64,000 nucleotides of DNA from Noviherbaspirillum soli. GTDB lineage: Bacteria > Pseudomonadota > Gammaproteobacteria > Burkholderiales > Burkholderiaceae_D. The first letter of the stretch is position 1. Each line of letters starts with the position of its first letter. Under the pieces are notes generated by a model that ran no database searches, had not been told where the DNA came from, and saw only the letters and a program-made list of their open reading frames with translations. Of the stretch, positions 1 to 6,813 are shown in pieces. The DNA lies in the NCBI RefSeq assembly GCF_015352955.1, contig NZ_JACYOX010000002.1, forward strand, positions 62,001-126,000, written 5' to 3'. The position numbers and the translations under genes were made by a program.

Positions 1-140
1 CGCGCTTTGCCGACGATGCGCATTTCCCTTCGCCGGTGTGGGCCAACGCGCAGCGTGCCACCGACGCCGCCACGCTGGCGGCGCGCACCGCGCAACTGGC
101 CGCGCTGCGCGCCGCGCTGGCGCGGCAGACCGCGCAATAA
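1..140 (+). CDS. 3' end of a truncated gene (possibly a HIT-family hydrolase)
   Basis: The window opens inside a reading frame that runs from base 3 to a TAA at 138-140 and encodes about 45 C-terminal residues. The visible part reads RFADDAHFPSPVWANA followed by an Ala/Leu/Arg-rich helix. It ends 16 bases before the DUF971 gene, so the two are probably co-transcribed. In many Burkholderiales a histidine-triad (HIT) hydrolase gene sits directly before DUF971 and its tail looks similar. No histidine triad is inside the window, so the family is an inference from context. Confidence 0.45.
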   Translation, partial: RFADDAHFPSPVWANAQRATDAATLAARTAQLAALRAALARQTAQ

Positions 141-156
141 CCTGGAGACTGACAAC

Positions 157-600
157 ATGGCTGGTTCGAAACAGACAGCACCGGCGCCAACGCCGACCGA
201 GCTCGCAGTGCGCAGGCAGTCGCGCCTGCTCGATATCGCCTTTGACGATGGCGCGAAGTTTTCGCTGCCCTTTGAACTGCTGCGGGTGTATTCACCCTCG
301 GCCGAGGTGCGCGGCCACGGTCCCGGCCAGGAAACCCTGCAGACCGGCAAGCGCAATGTCGACCTGACCGCGCTGGAGCCGGTCGGCAATTACGCGGTGC
401 AGCCGCATTTCGACGATGGCCACAACACTGGCATGTATTCCTGGGAATACCTGTACTGGCTGGGCAACAACCAGGCCGAATTGTGGGAAGACTACCTGGC
501 GCGGCTGGATGCGGCCGGCCACGGCCGCGAGGCGGGACGGGATCTGTCGATGGCGCCGGCCAAGGCGGGCGGCCATGGGCATGGGTGCGGCGGGCATTGA
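157..600 (+). CDS. DUF971 / gamma-butyrobetaine hydroxylase-like N-terminal domain protein
   Basis: This 147-residue protein consists almost entirely of the DUF971 fold, a small beta domain known as the N-terminal part of gamma-butyrobetaine hydroxylase and also found alone in bacteria. Conserved-looking features are FSLPFELLRVYSPSAEVRGHG, split by the family's usual charged segment, and HNTGMYSWEYLYWLG. The tail GGHGHGCGGH is rich in His and Cys and could bind metal; that is inference. The ATG at 157 follows CTGGAGAC and gives the normal family length; the frame is open further upstream but reads out of frame through the preceding gene. In related genomes this gene usually precedes ubiE; here ubiE lies 57 kb away. 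Confidence 0.85.
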   Translation: MAGSKQTAPAPTPTELAVRRQSRLLDIAFDDGAKFSLPFELLRVYSPSAEVRGHGPGQETLQTGKRNVDLTALEPVGNYAVQPHFDDGHNTGMYSWEYLYWLGNNQAELWEDYLARLDAAGHGREAGRDLSMAPAKAGGHGHGCGGH

Positions 601-702
601 CGGGGATTGCGGGTGGCGTTCTGCAGCGGCTGCCGTTGCCTTTGAACTCCCGTTGAGCGCCGTGCCGGCGATGCCTGAAGCGGTTACGGTGCGACGTCTG
701 TC

Positions 703-735
703 GTAGGGCGGAATACCCCGCAGGGGCATTCCGCC
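703..735 (+). repeat. REP-like palindrome with GTAG foot (copy 1)
   Basis: GTAG at 703-706 is followed by a 13-bp imperfect stem: GGCGGAAT and CCCC pair with GGGG and ATTCCGCC around GCA. GTAG at the 5' foot of such a hairpin is the hallmark of REP elements handled by RAYT (TnpA-REP) transposases. It pairs with an inverted copy at 1062-1094. Confidence 0.75.
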
Positions 736-1061
736 AAGCGGTCGATCAGGCTGAGGCGTTGGATCTGCCTGTCGTTTTATCTTTGGTGGCAAAGCGCCCG
801 TGCTGCCCGTGCGTTGCCGGGTGACGCAACACGGCTGCACTGCCGTGGAGACAAGCCGGGTGTCCGCCCCGCTCCGGGCACCGCTGCCACGGCGCGCTCG
901 ACGGGACTGAACGGCAACGGCCACTTCAAAGGCAACGGCAACTGTCGCTGCGCGTACGTCAAAAGCAACTTCAACAGCGCCTGTCGCAGGATGCGATACC
1001 CGAAAGGCATTGCACCGTTGGGAGCCACGGTGATGCGTCGGGCTGCCACGATCGACGGTCC

Positions 1062-1094
1062 GGCGCAATGCCCCTGCGGGGTATTGCGCCCTAC
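1062..1094 (-). repeat. REP-like palindrome with GTAG foot (copy 2, inverted)
   Basis: This is the mirror copy of the element at 703-735. The stem GGCGCAAT/ATTGCGCC differs from copy 1 at one base pair, but both strands have changed so pairing is kept. CTAC at 1091-1094 is the inverted GTAG foot. Confidence 0.75.
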
Positions 1095-1168
1095 GACAGC
1101 TGCGACAGCTTGCAGTATGCCGTGTCAGAACAGCCCGGTTGCATGCGGATGCGGCACACACACCATCG

Positions 1169-1900
1169 TCATTCCACTCCCAGCATCCGCGCCAGGCTGT
1201 TGCCGGGCTGCTGCGCCACCAGCCGGATGCGTTGCTCCAGTTCGTGGAGATGCTTGTCCATGGCACGCACCGCGCCGGCTTCGTCGCCGTTGGCGATGCA
1301 GTCGACGACGCGCGCATGCTCTTCGTGCTCGCAGCTGGCATGGCCGTCGGGCTCATGCAGCGCCACGATCAGCGAGCAGCGCGACAGCAACTCTGCCAGG
1401 TAACGATGCAGGATGGGATTGCGCGCCAGTTCCGCCACCCGCAGATGAAAGCTGCTGGCCAGCCTGGCCCAGTCGGTCTGCTTCCAAGTATGCATCACTG
1501 CATGCTCTTCCTTCAGATGCCGGCGCAGCGCCGCGATGTCCTTCTTCGTCGCGCGCCTGACAGCCAGCGCCAGCATCGATGCTTCCAGCGTGCGGCGCGC
1601 CTCGAAGATCTCCTGCATCTCCTGCGGCGTGGGCATGGCCACGATTGCGCCGCGGTTGGGCCGCAGCTCGACGATGTGGTCGTGGGCCAGCTTCTGCAGC
1701 GCCTTCTGCACCGTGGTGCGGCCGACGTTGAACAGCTGGCACAGGGCCGCTTCGGGCAGTTTGGTGCCGGGCGCAAGCTGCTGGCTCATCACCCGCTCGA
1801 ACACGGTCTGGTAGATGTGGCGCACCATCGCGTCCGAAGCGCTGGAGTGGTCGTCCGGATGCGGTAGGGACGATGCGATCACGGGAGGGGATTTGCTCAT
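1169..1900 (-). CDS. GntR-family (FCD/FadR-type) transcriptional regulator
   Basis: This 243-residue protein has an N-terminal winged helix-turn-helix (GTKLPEAALCQLFNVGRTTV, about residues 45-65, ending in RPNRGAIVA) and a C-terminal all-helical FCD ligand domain of about 150 residues. The FCD part keeps typical metal-ligand positions (FHLRVAELARNP and a late HLHELEQ helix). Such regulators usually repress catabolic operons and are released by a small organic acid or related metabolite. Its ATG overlaps the stop of the amidase gene by 4 bases (ATGA), so it is the last gene of the minus-strand operon and probably regulates it, perhaps also the divergent transporter. The effector is unknown. 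Confidence 0.92.
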   Translation of the reverse strand: MSKSPPVIASSLPHPDDHSSASDAMVRHIYQTVFERVMSQQLAPGTKLPEAALCQLFNVGRTTVQKALQKLAHDHIVELRPNRGAIVAMPTPQEMQEIFEARRTLEASMLALAVRRATKKDIAALRRHLKEEHAVMHTWKQTDWARLASSFHLRVAELARNPILHRYLAELLSRCSLIVALHEPDGHASCEHEEHARVVDCIANGDEAGAVRAMDKHLHELEQRIRLVAQQPGNSLARMLGVE

Positions 1901-3123
1901 GCTTGCCCGCTATGCCCGTGCAACTGCTGCCATATCGACGTGGCCAGTTCCACCAGTGCCAGGTCGCTGCCGGCCGGGCCCAGCAGCGAGATCCCGACCG
2001 GCATGCCGGCAGCGGAAATGAAGGGCAGGCTTACCTGCGGCAACCCGGCCAGTCCAGCCACGCAGGTGATGCGGAAGGTGCGGGCGCGTACCGCGTCGAC
2101 CTCGGCGCCGGAGGCGTCCAGCCGCGGCGCGATGCTGGCTGCCGACGGCAGCACCGCGACGCCATCCTCGCCCAGCAGGGCGCGCACCGAAGCGCGGATC
2201 GCCGCCTGGCGCTCGGCTGCCTGCGCCCCGGTGTCTGCGCTGATGTCGCTGGCAGCGGCGAAACGCGCTGCCACGGCAGGGCTGAAACGCGGTTCATGCG
2301 AGGCGATCCAGTCGCCATGGGTCTGCCAGGCTTCCCATGCCGATGCGGTGATATAGGCTTGGCGCCAGCTCTCCAGCTGGTCGGCGCCGCCGCTGGCGGC
2401 CAGTGTGCGCAGCGCGGCGCGGCCCTGCGACAGCGCCTTGAACACCTGCAGCGCCGGCGCATGGAACGCGTCGTCCGCCTGGGCCAGCGCATCCTCCAGC
2501 AGCAGCGCGCGCCCGAAGCGGATGGACGTGGCCGGCAGCAGCACCCGGGCGACCTCCAGGAATGTGGCGGCGTCATGCGCCAGCCAGGTCGGCGTGTCGA
2601 AGCCGGGCGCCAGCGGCACCAGGCCGTCGCGCGACAGCAGGCCATGCGTCGTGCGCAAGCCCCAGACGCCGCAATAGCTGGCCGGCACCCGCGTGGAGCC
2701 GCCAGTGTCGGTGCCGAGGGCGAAGTCGCACAGGCGCGCCGCCACCGCCGCCGCCGAGCCGGAAGACGATCCGCCCGGCACCCGGTCCGGCGCGGCACTG
2801 TTGACGGGCGTGCCGTAATGCGCATTGTCGCCATTGATGCTGTAGGCCAGCTCGTCGGTCAGGGTCTTGCCGGCCAGCGTTGCGCCGGCGGCCAGCAACT
2901 GCTCGACCAGCGGGCTGCTGCGCACGGGCCGGGCATGGCTTGCCAGCCAGGCCGGGTTGCCGGCGCCGGTCGGGTGGCCGGCGACGTCGAACAAGTCCTT
3001 GACCGCGAACCGCAAGCCCTTCAGCGGGCCGCAAGCCGCGCCATCGATGAGGAAGCGGCCATGCGGCGCCCAGGCGCCGACGTGGTCCTGAATCGGAAAC
3101 ATATTGTCGTGTTGCGCGCTCAT
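1897..3123 (-). CDS. Amidase signature-family enzyme
   Basis: This 408-residue protein belongs to the amidase signature family, which hydrolyses or transfers amide groups with a Ser-cisSer-Lys triad. The Lys is in FAVKDLFDVAG (K42), the cis-Ser in the Gly/Ser block GGSSSGS (about 117-123) and the nucleophile Ser in GTDTGGSTRVPASYCG (S143). It is shorter than GatA (about 480) and lacks GatB/GatC neighbours, so it is more likely a catabolic amidase or allophanate-hydrolase-like enzyme than part of the tRNA amidotransferase. The ATG at 3123 is chosen because it overlaps the deacetylase stop as ATGA; the frame stays open upstream but inside that gene. The substrate is not readable from sequence. 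Confidence 0.9.
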   Translation of the reverse strand: MSAQHDNMFPIQDHVGAWAPHGRFLIDGAACGPLKGLRFAVKDLFDVAGHPTGAGNPAWLASHARPVRSSPLVEQLLAAGATLAGKTLTDELAYSINGDNAHYGTPVNSAAPDRVPGGSSSGSAAAVAARLCDFALGTDTGGSTRVPASYCGVWGLRTTHGLLSRDGLVPLAPGFDTPTWLAHDAATFLEVARVLLPATSIRFGRALLLEDALAQADDAFHAPALQVFKALSQGRAALRTLAASGGADQLESWRQAYITASAWEAWQTHGDWIASHEPRFSPAVAARFAAASDISADTGAQAAERQAAIRASVRALLGEDGVAVLPSAASIAPRLDASGAEVDAVRARTFRITCVAGLAGLPQVSLPFISAAGMPVGISLLGPAGSDLALVELATSIWQQLHGHSGQA

Positions 3124-4067
3124 GCAAGCCTTTCGCTGTAAGAGGTAGGGAGGGACGCCGCGTGCGGCAGATCGAGCTGGTCGACGTAGTCGCAGATCGC
3201 GCCCGGCGTGGCGAACCAGATCCGGCCCTGGTCGCGCGCCTGGGCGATGTGCTCCAGCGCGCGACGCAGGTGGCGCAGGCGGTATGGCTGGCCCACCAGG
3301 TAGGGATGCAGCGCGATGCCCATCACCAGCGGCTCCCTGCGCGACTGCTCCAGCATCTCGTCGAAGTTGTCGACGATGAGCTGGGCGAAGTCCTTGGCGT
3401 CCATCTGGCGCGCCACCAGCATCGGGATGTCGTTGACTTCCTGCGGATAGGGTATGGACCACAAGGGCTTGCCGCTGCGGGTGGCCATGCGCACCGGCTG
3501 GTCGTCGTGGCACCAGTTCAGGGTATAGCGGTAACCGCTTTCGGCCAGCAGGTCGGGCGTGACGCGGCTTTCCGATATCCATGGCGAGAGCCAGCCTGCC
3601 GGGGCACGGCCGCTGCCGGCCTGCATGCGCTCGCGGCAATGCACAAGCAGCGCCAGTTCGTCGGCTTCGGCCAGCGTGCCCTGCTGGCGCGCATTGGTGT
3701 GGCCATGGCCGATCAGCTCGTCGCCCCGCGCGGCCAATGCTGCCACCAGTTCCGGGCAGTGGTCATACAGCGCGGTATTGATCAGTGCGCCGGCAGGCAT
3801 GCCCAGCGTGTCGAACAGGTCCAGGCAGCGCCAGGCGCCGACCCGGTTGCCGTATTCGCGCCAGGCATAGTTGAGCACGTCGGGTTCGGGGCAGACCGGC
3901 CCCAGCCGCGCGCCCAGGCCTTCGCCAAAGGCGAAGTGCTCGAGGTTGAAGCCCAGGTAGACCGCCAGCCCGGCGCCGTTGGGCCAGCGGTAGCGCGGCC
4001 GGTCGCGGATGCCGGAGTAGGGGAAGCGGCCGTGGCCGGGAAGGGCGGGGAAGTCGTTCATGCTCAT
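3120..4067 (-). CDS. Polysaccharide deacetylase-family protein (PuuE/allantoinase-like)
   Basis: This 315-residue protein has the NodB-type deacetylase fold in the cytoplasmic, signal-peptide-free form typical of cofactor-independent allantoinase PuuE and related ring-opening enzymes. Visible motifs are RYRWPNGAGLAVYLGFNLEHF near the N-terminus (interrupted family catalytic region), GHGHTN around residue 140, a WLSPW block and ALHPYLVGQPYR near the C-terminus. The NodB fold normally coordinates a metal with Asp/His-His; PuuE-like members vary in this. It is coupled to the amidase by a 4-base overlap. With an amidase and an amide-type ABC transporter beside it, hydrolysis of a cyclic or substituted amide nitrogen source is a reasonable inference. 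Confidence 0.85.
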   Translation of the reverse strand: MSMNDFPALPGHGRFPYSGIRDRPRYRWPNGAGLAVYLGFNLEHFAFGEGLGARLGPVCPEPDVLNYAWREYGNRVGAWRCLDLFDTLGMPAGALINTALYDHCPELVAALAARGDELIGHGHTNARQQGTLAEADELALLVHCRERMQAGSGRAPAGWLSPWISESRVTPDLLAESGYRYTLNWCHDDQPVRMATRSGKPLWSIPYPQEVNDIPMLVARQMDAKDFAQLIVDNFDEMLEQSRREPLVMGIALHPYLVGQPYRLRHLRRALEHIAQARDQGRIWFATPGAICDYVDQLDLPHAASLPTSYSERLA

Positions 4068-4079
4068 CGTTTCCCTTCC

Positions 4080-4535
4080 TCAGTCCGCGGCCAGGCCGGC
4101 CCGGGTCAGCAGCCATTCCGCGCTGTCGTTCCAGACATCCATTTGCGTGATCAGGCCATGGCTGACCACATAGCGGTCGACGTAGCGGTTGCCCTCGAAC
4201 GGCGTGCCGTCGGGCCAGGCGCCGTGCAGCGTGCCGCGGCTGTAGACCACCGCGTGCTCGTCGCTTGCGCCGCTGACCACCTCGGTCGCCTCGATGCGCT
4301 TCTTCACCCAGGCATAACGGCCGGCATTGAAGGCGGCGCATTGCGCCGGGTCGCGCATCTCGCGCCCGCCGGTGAAGCGGATCCGCAGTTCTGGCGAGAC
4401 CAGTTCGCGCGCCGCGTCGGGATCGGGGATCATCAGCCGGCGCAGGTATTCATCCACCACCGCCGCCGCATGGTTGCCGCTCGTGTTCAATGTTGGTGCG
4501 TGCTGCATCATTTTCTCCATGTCCTGCACTTTCAT
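4080..4535 (-). CDS. NTF2-like / SnoaL-type protein
   Basis: This 151-residue protein shows the NTF2-like cone fold pattern: an N-terminal helix (VVDEYLRRLMIPDPDAARELV), then beta strands with RIRFTGG, VVYSRGTLHGAWPDGTPFEGNRYVDRYVV and a final WNDSAEWLL. Members are small hydrolases, isomerases or binding proteins of many kinds, so the reaction cannot be assigned. The ATG at 4535 is preferred over one 48 codons upstream because AAAGG precedes it at good distance and the family core begins just after. It is first in the minus-strand operon and diverges from the transporter across a 167-base promoter region. Confidence 0.75.
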   Translation of the reverse strand: MKVQDMEKMMQHAPTLNTSGNHAAAVVDEYLRRLMIPDPDAARELVSPELRIRFTGGREMRDPAQCAAFNAGRYAWVKKRIEATEVVSGASDEHAVVYSRGTLHGAWPDGTPFEGNRYVDRYVVSHGLITQMDVWNDSAEWLLTRAGLAAD

Positions 4536-4639
4536 CGTGCCTGCCTTTCTTCTATTTACCCTTTCCACCGTGGCTGAAAACCGATTGCCGCTGATGGAAG
4601 GACCGGATTGTCGGCAAAATTTCTGCGATTTTGCTGCGA

Positions 4640-4656
4640 TGGCATAGCCCTTGCAT
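4640..4656 (+). promoter_or_regulatory. Sigma-54 (-24/-12) promoter of the ABC transporter operon
   Basis: TGGCAT-N5-TTGCAT has GG at 4641-4642 and GC at 4653-4654, exactly 10 bases apart, as RpoN requires. It sits about 50 bases before the transporter ATG at 4703. Sigma-54 control fits nitrogen-regulated uptake. Confidence 0.7.
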
Positions 4657-4702
4657 AACTCATGCCGGCTTCGTTTCATTCACATTCATAAAGGATGGCA
4701 CC

Positions 4703-5887
4703 ATGATTTCATTCAAGCGTCGGACCGTCATCGCCGCATGCATCGCGGCATTGGGCGGCGTATCCATGGCAGGCGCGCAGGCTGCAGACAGCATCAAGAT
4801 CGGCCTGGTCACGGCCTTGTCGGGCCAGTCGGCGCAGGCCGGCGAGGCCATCACGCGCGGCCTGTCCGTGGCCATCGACGAGATCAATGCGAAGGGCGGC
4901 CTGCTCGGCGGCCGCAAGGTGGAACTGGTCAGCCGCGACGACGAAGGCAATCCCGCCAAGGGCGTGGTGGCCGCGCGCGAACTGATTTTCAAGGAAAAGG
5001 TGGCGGTGCTGTTCGGCGGCCTGGATACGCCGGTGTCGATGGCCATCGTGCCCATCGCCAACCAGGAAAAGGTGCCGTTCATGGGTCCTTGGGCGGCAGG
5101 CACCGGCATCACCAAGAACGGCGCGAATCCGAACTTCGCCTTCCGGGTCTCGGCCGTCGACGAGATCGTCGACAAGGGCATGCTGGCCTATGCCCAGAAG
5201 GCCTTCAAGGCGACCAGGCCCGGAATGATCCTGGTTAACAATGCCTGGGGCGAGTCGAACGAGAAAGGGCTGGTTGCGGCGCTGAATGAAAAAGGCATGA
5301 AGCCGGCCGGCATCGAGAAGTTCGAGGGCAGCGACGTGGACGTGGTGCCGCAGCTGAACCGCCTCAAGGCGGCCGGCGCCGACGCGCTTTTCATGGTGGG
5401 CAATGTCGGGCCGTCGTCCCAGGTCGTGAAGTCGCTCGACCGCATGGGCTGGCGGGTGCCGGTGGTGTCGCACTGGGGGCCGGCGGGCGGCCGCTTCACC
5501 GAGCTGGCCGGGCCGAATGCGAAGCATGTGCATTTCGTGCAGACCTACAGCTTCTTCGGCAAGCAGTCGCCGGTGGGCGAAAAGGTGATCGCGGCATTGA
5601 AGGCCAAGTACCCGTCCATCAAGGGACCGGACGACATCACGCCGGCGGTGGGCGTGGCCAATGGCTACGACGGCATGCACCTGGCGGCGCTGGCGATCGC
5701 GAAGGCGGGCTCGACCAATGGCCCGGCGGTGCGCGAAGGCTTCTACAAGATCGACCGCTACGAGGGCCTGATCAAGACCTATACCCAGCCGTTCAGCCCG
5801 ACGGTGCATGACGCGCTCAGCGAGAACGACTATGTGTGGGCGCAGTTCATCGACAACCGCATTCTGCCGGTAGGCGTTTCCAACTAG
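4703..5887 (+). CDS. ABC transporter substrate-binding protein (LivK/AmiC-like)
   Basis: This 394-residue periplasmic protein has a signal peptide (MISFKRRTVIAACIAALGG...AQAAD, cleavage near residue 26) and a type I periplasmic binding fold of the branched-chain amino acid/amide family (IKIGLVTALSGQSAQAGEAI, then AIDEINAKGGLLGGRKVELV). It delivers ligand to the membrane genes that follow. Members of this clade bind amino acids, urea, amides or aromatic acids, and the specificity is not evident. The ATG at 4703 is chosen because AAGGA lies 7 bases upstream and the signal peptide starts there. A sigma-54 promoter precedes it. The amidase operon diverging from it suggests an amide-like ligand, which is inference. 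Confidence 0.92.
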   Translation: MISFKRRTVIAACIAALGGVSMAGAQAADSIKIGLVTALSGQSAQAGEAITRGLSVAIDEINAKGGLLGGRKVELVSRDDEGNPAKGVVAARELIFKEKVAVLFGGLDTPVSMAIVPIANQEKVPFMGPWAAGTGITKNGANPNFAFRVSAVDEIVDKGMLAYAQKAFKATRPGMILVNNAWGESNEKGLVAALNEKGMKPAGIEKFEGSDVDVVPQLNRLKAAGADALFMVGNVGPSSQVVKSLDRMGWRVPVVSHWGPAGGRFTELAGPNAKHVHFVQTYSFFGKQSPVGEKVIAALKAKYPSIKGPDDITPAVGVANGYDGMHLAALAIAKAGSTNGPAVREGFYKIDRYEGLIKTYTQPFSPTVHDALSENDYVWAQFIDNRILPVGVSN

Positions 5888-5937
5888 ATGCGACGGCCGC
5901 GTGGCGGCCAACGCATCGTTATTGAAAGGAGCTGACC

Positions 5938-6813
5938 ATGCTGATGTCGGCGCTGATCAGCGGCATAGGGCTGGGTAGCATGTACGGCCTGATGGCGCTG
6001 GGTTTTTACATTACTTACGCGGTGTCGGCCACGGTCAACTTCGCGCAGGGCAGTTCGATGATGCTGGGCGCGGTGCTGTGCTTCGCCTTCGCCCAGACGC
6101 TGGGCCTGCCGATGGCGCTGGCTGTGCTGCTGGCGCTGCTGCTGTGCGCCGCCTATGGTCTGCTGGTCGAGCGCATCGCGGTGCGGCCGTTCGCCAGCCG
6201 CGGCTCGAACGCCTGGCTGATGTCTACCGTGGCGCTGGGCATCGTGCTCGACAACCTGGTGATGCATACCTTTGGCAAGGAGCCGCGCAGCCTGCCTTCG
6301 CCGCTGGCGGTGGCGCCAGTGGAATTCAACGGCGCCAGCCTGGGCATCTATCCGCTGCACCTGCTGATCCCGGTGCTGGGCCTGGCGCTGGCGGCGCTGC
6401 TGCACATGGTGTCGCGTCGTACCCGCTGGGGCACGGCCATGCTGGCGGTGGTGCAGAACCGCGGCGCCGCGCAGTTGATGGGCATACCGATACGGCGGGT
6501 GGTGGCGGTTGCGTTCGGCCTTTCGGCGCTGCTGGCCGGCATCGCCGGCGTGCTGATTGCGCCGCTGTTCAATGTGAATGCCGACATGGGCACGCTGTTC
6601 GGCATCAAGGCGTTCGCAGTGGCCATCCTGGGCGGCATCACCAGCGCCTGGGGCGTGATGCTGGCGGGGCTGCTGTTCGGCGTGGCCGAGGCGCTGATCA
6701 CGGCCACCATGGGCTCGGGCTACACCCAGATCATCACGTTCGCGCTGGTCATTGCCGTGCTGTCGCTGCGGCCCAACGGCCTGTTCGGACGGGCGGAGGT
6801 AAGGAAAGTATGA
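5938..6813 (+). CDS. Branched-chain-type ABC transporter permease (LivH-like)
   Basis: This 291-residue inner-membrane permease has about eight hydrophobic segments and the LivH start MLMSALISGIGLGSMYGLMALGFYITY. The family loop FGIKAFAVAILGGITSAWGVMLAGLLFG lies near residues 220-250. It forms one half of the membrane channel, with the LivM domain of the next gene as the other half. AAAGGAG precedes the ATG. The stop overlaps the next start by 4 bases (ATGA), which points to coupled synthesis of the two permease halves. Confidence 0.93.
   Translation: MLMSALISGIGLGSMYGLMALGFYITYAVSATVNFAQGSSMMLGAVLCFAFAQTLGLPMALAVLLALLLCAAYGLLVERIAVRPFASRGSNAWLMSTVALGIVLDNLVMHTFGKEPRSLPSPLAVAPVEFNGASLGIYPLHLLIPVLGLALAALLHMVSRRTRWGTAMLAVVQNRGAAQLMGIPIRRVVAVAFGLSALLAGIAGVLIAPLFNVNADMGTLFGIKAFAVAILGGITSAWGVMLAGLLFGVAEALITATMGSGYTQIITFALVIAVLSLRPNGLFGRAEVRKV

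Larger units (their letters stand above)
601..1168. repeat. Intergenic repeat unit bounded by two inverted REP-like hairpins
   Basis: No convincing gene lies between the DUF971 gene and the GntR gene. The stretch holds two REP-like palindromes in opposite orientation (703-735 and 1062-1094) and, between them, a segment (about 795-960) with GTGACGCAACACGG, GGAGACAAGCCGGG and short AACGGCAACGG runs. The same words recur at 14095-14140 and 44395-44700, and inverted at 43960-44300, so this is a dispersed family. Frames through it look protein-like because the family preserves a reading frame, but there is no ribosome binding site or family match that I recognise. Confidence 0.75.

Noticed and set aside
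292-1356. Minus-strand frame across the REP region into DUF971 and the GntR gene
   Set aside because: It overlaps two well-supported genes and repeat DNA and has no recognisable domain.
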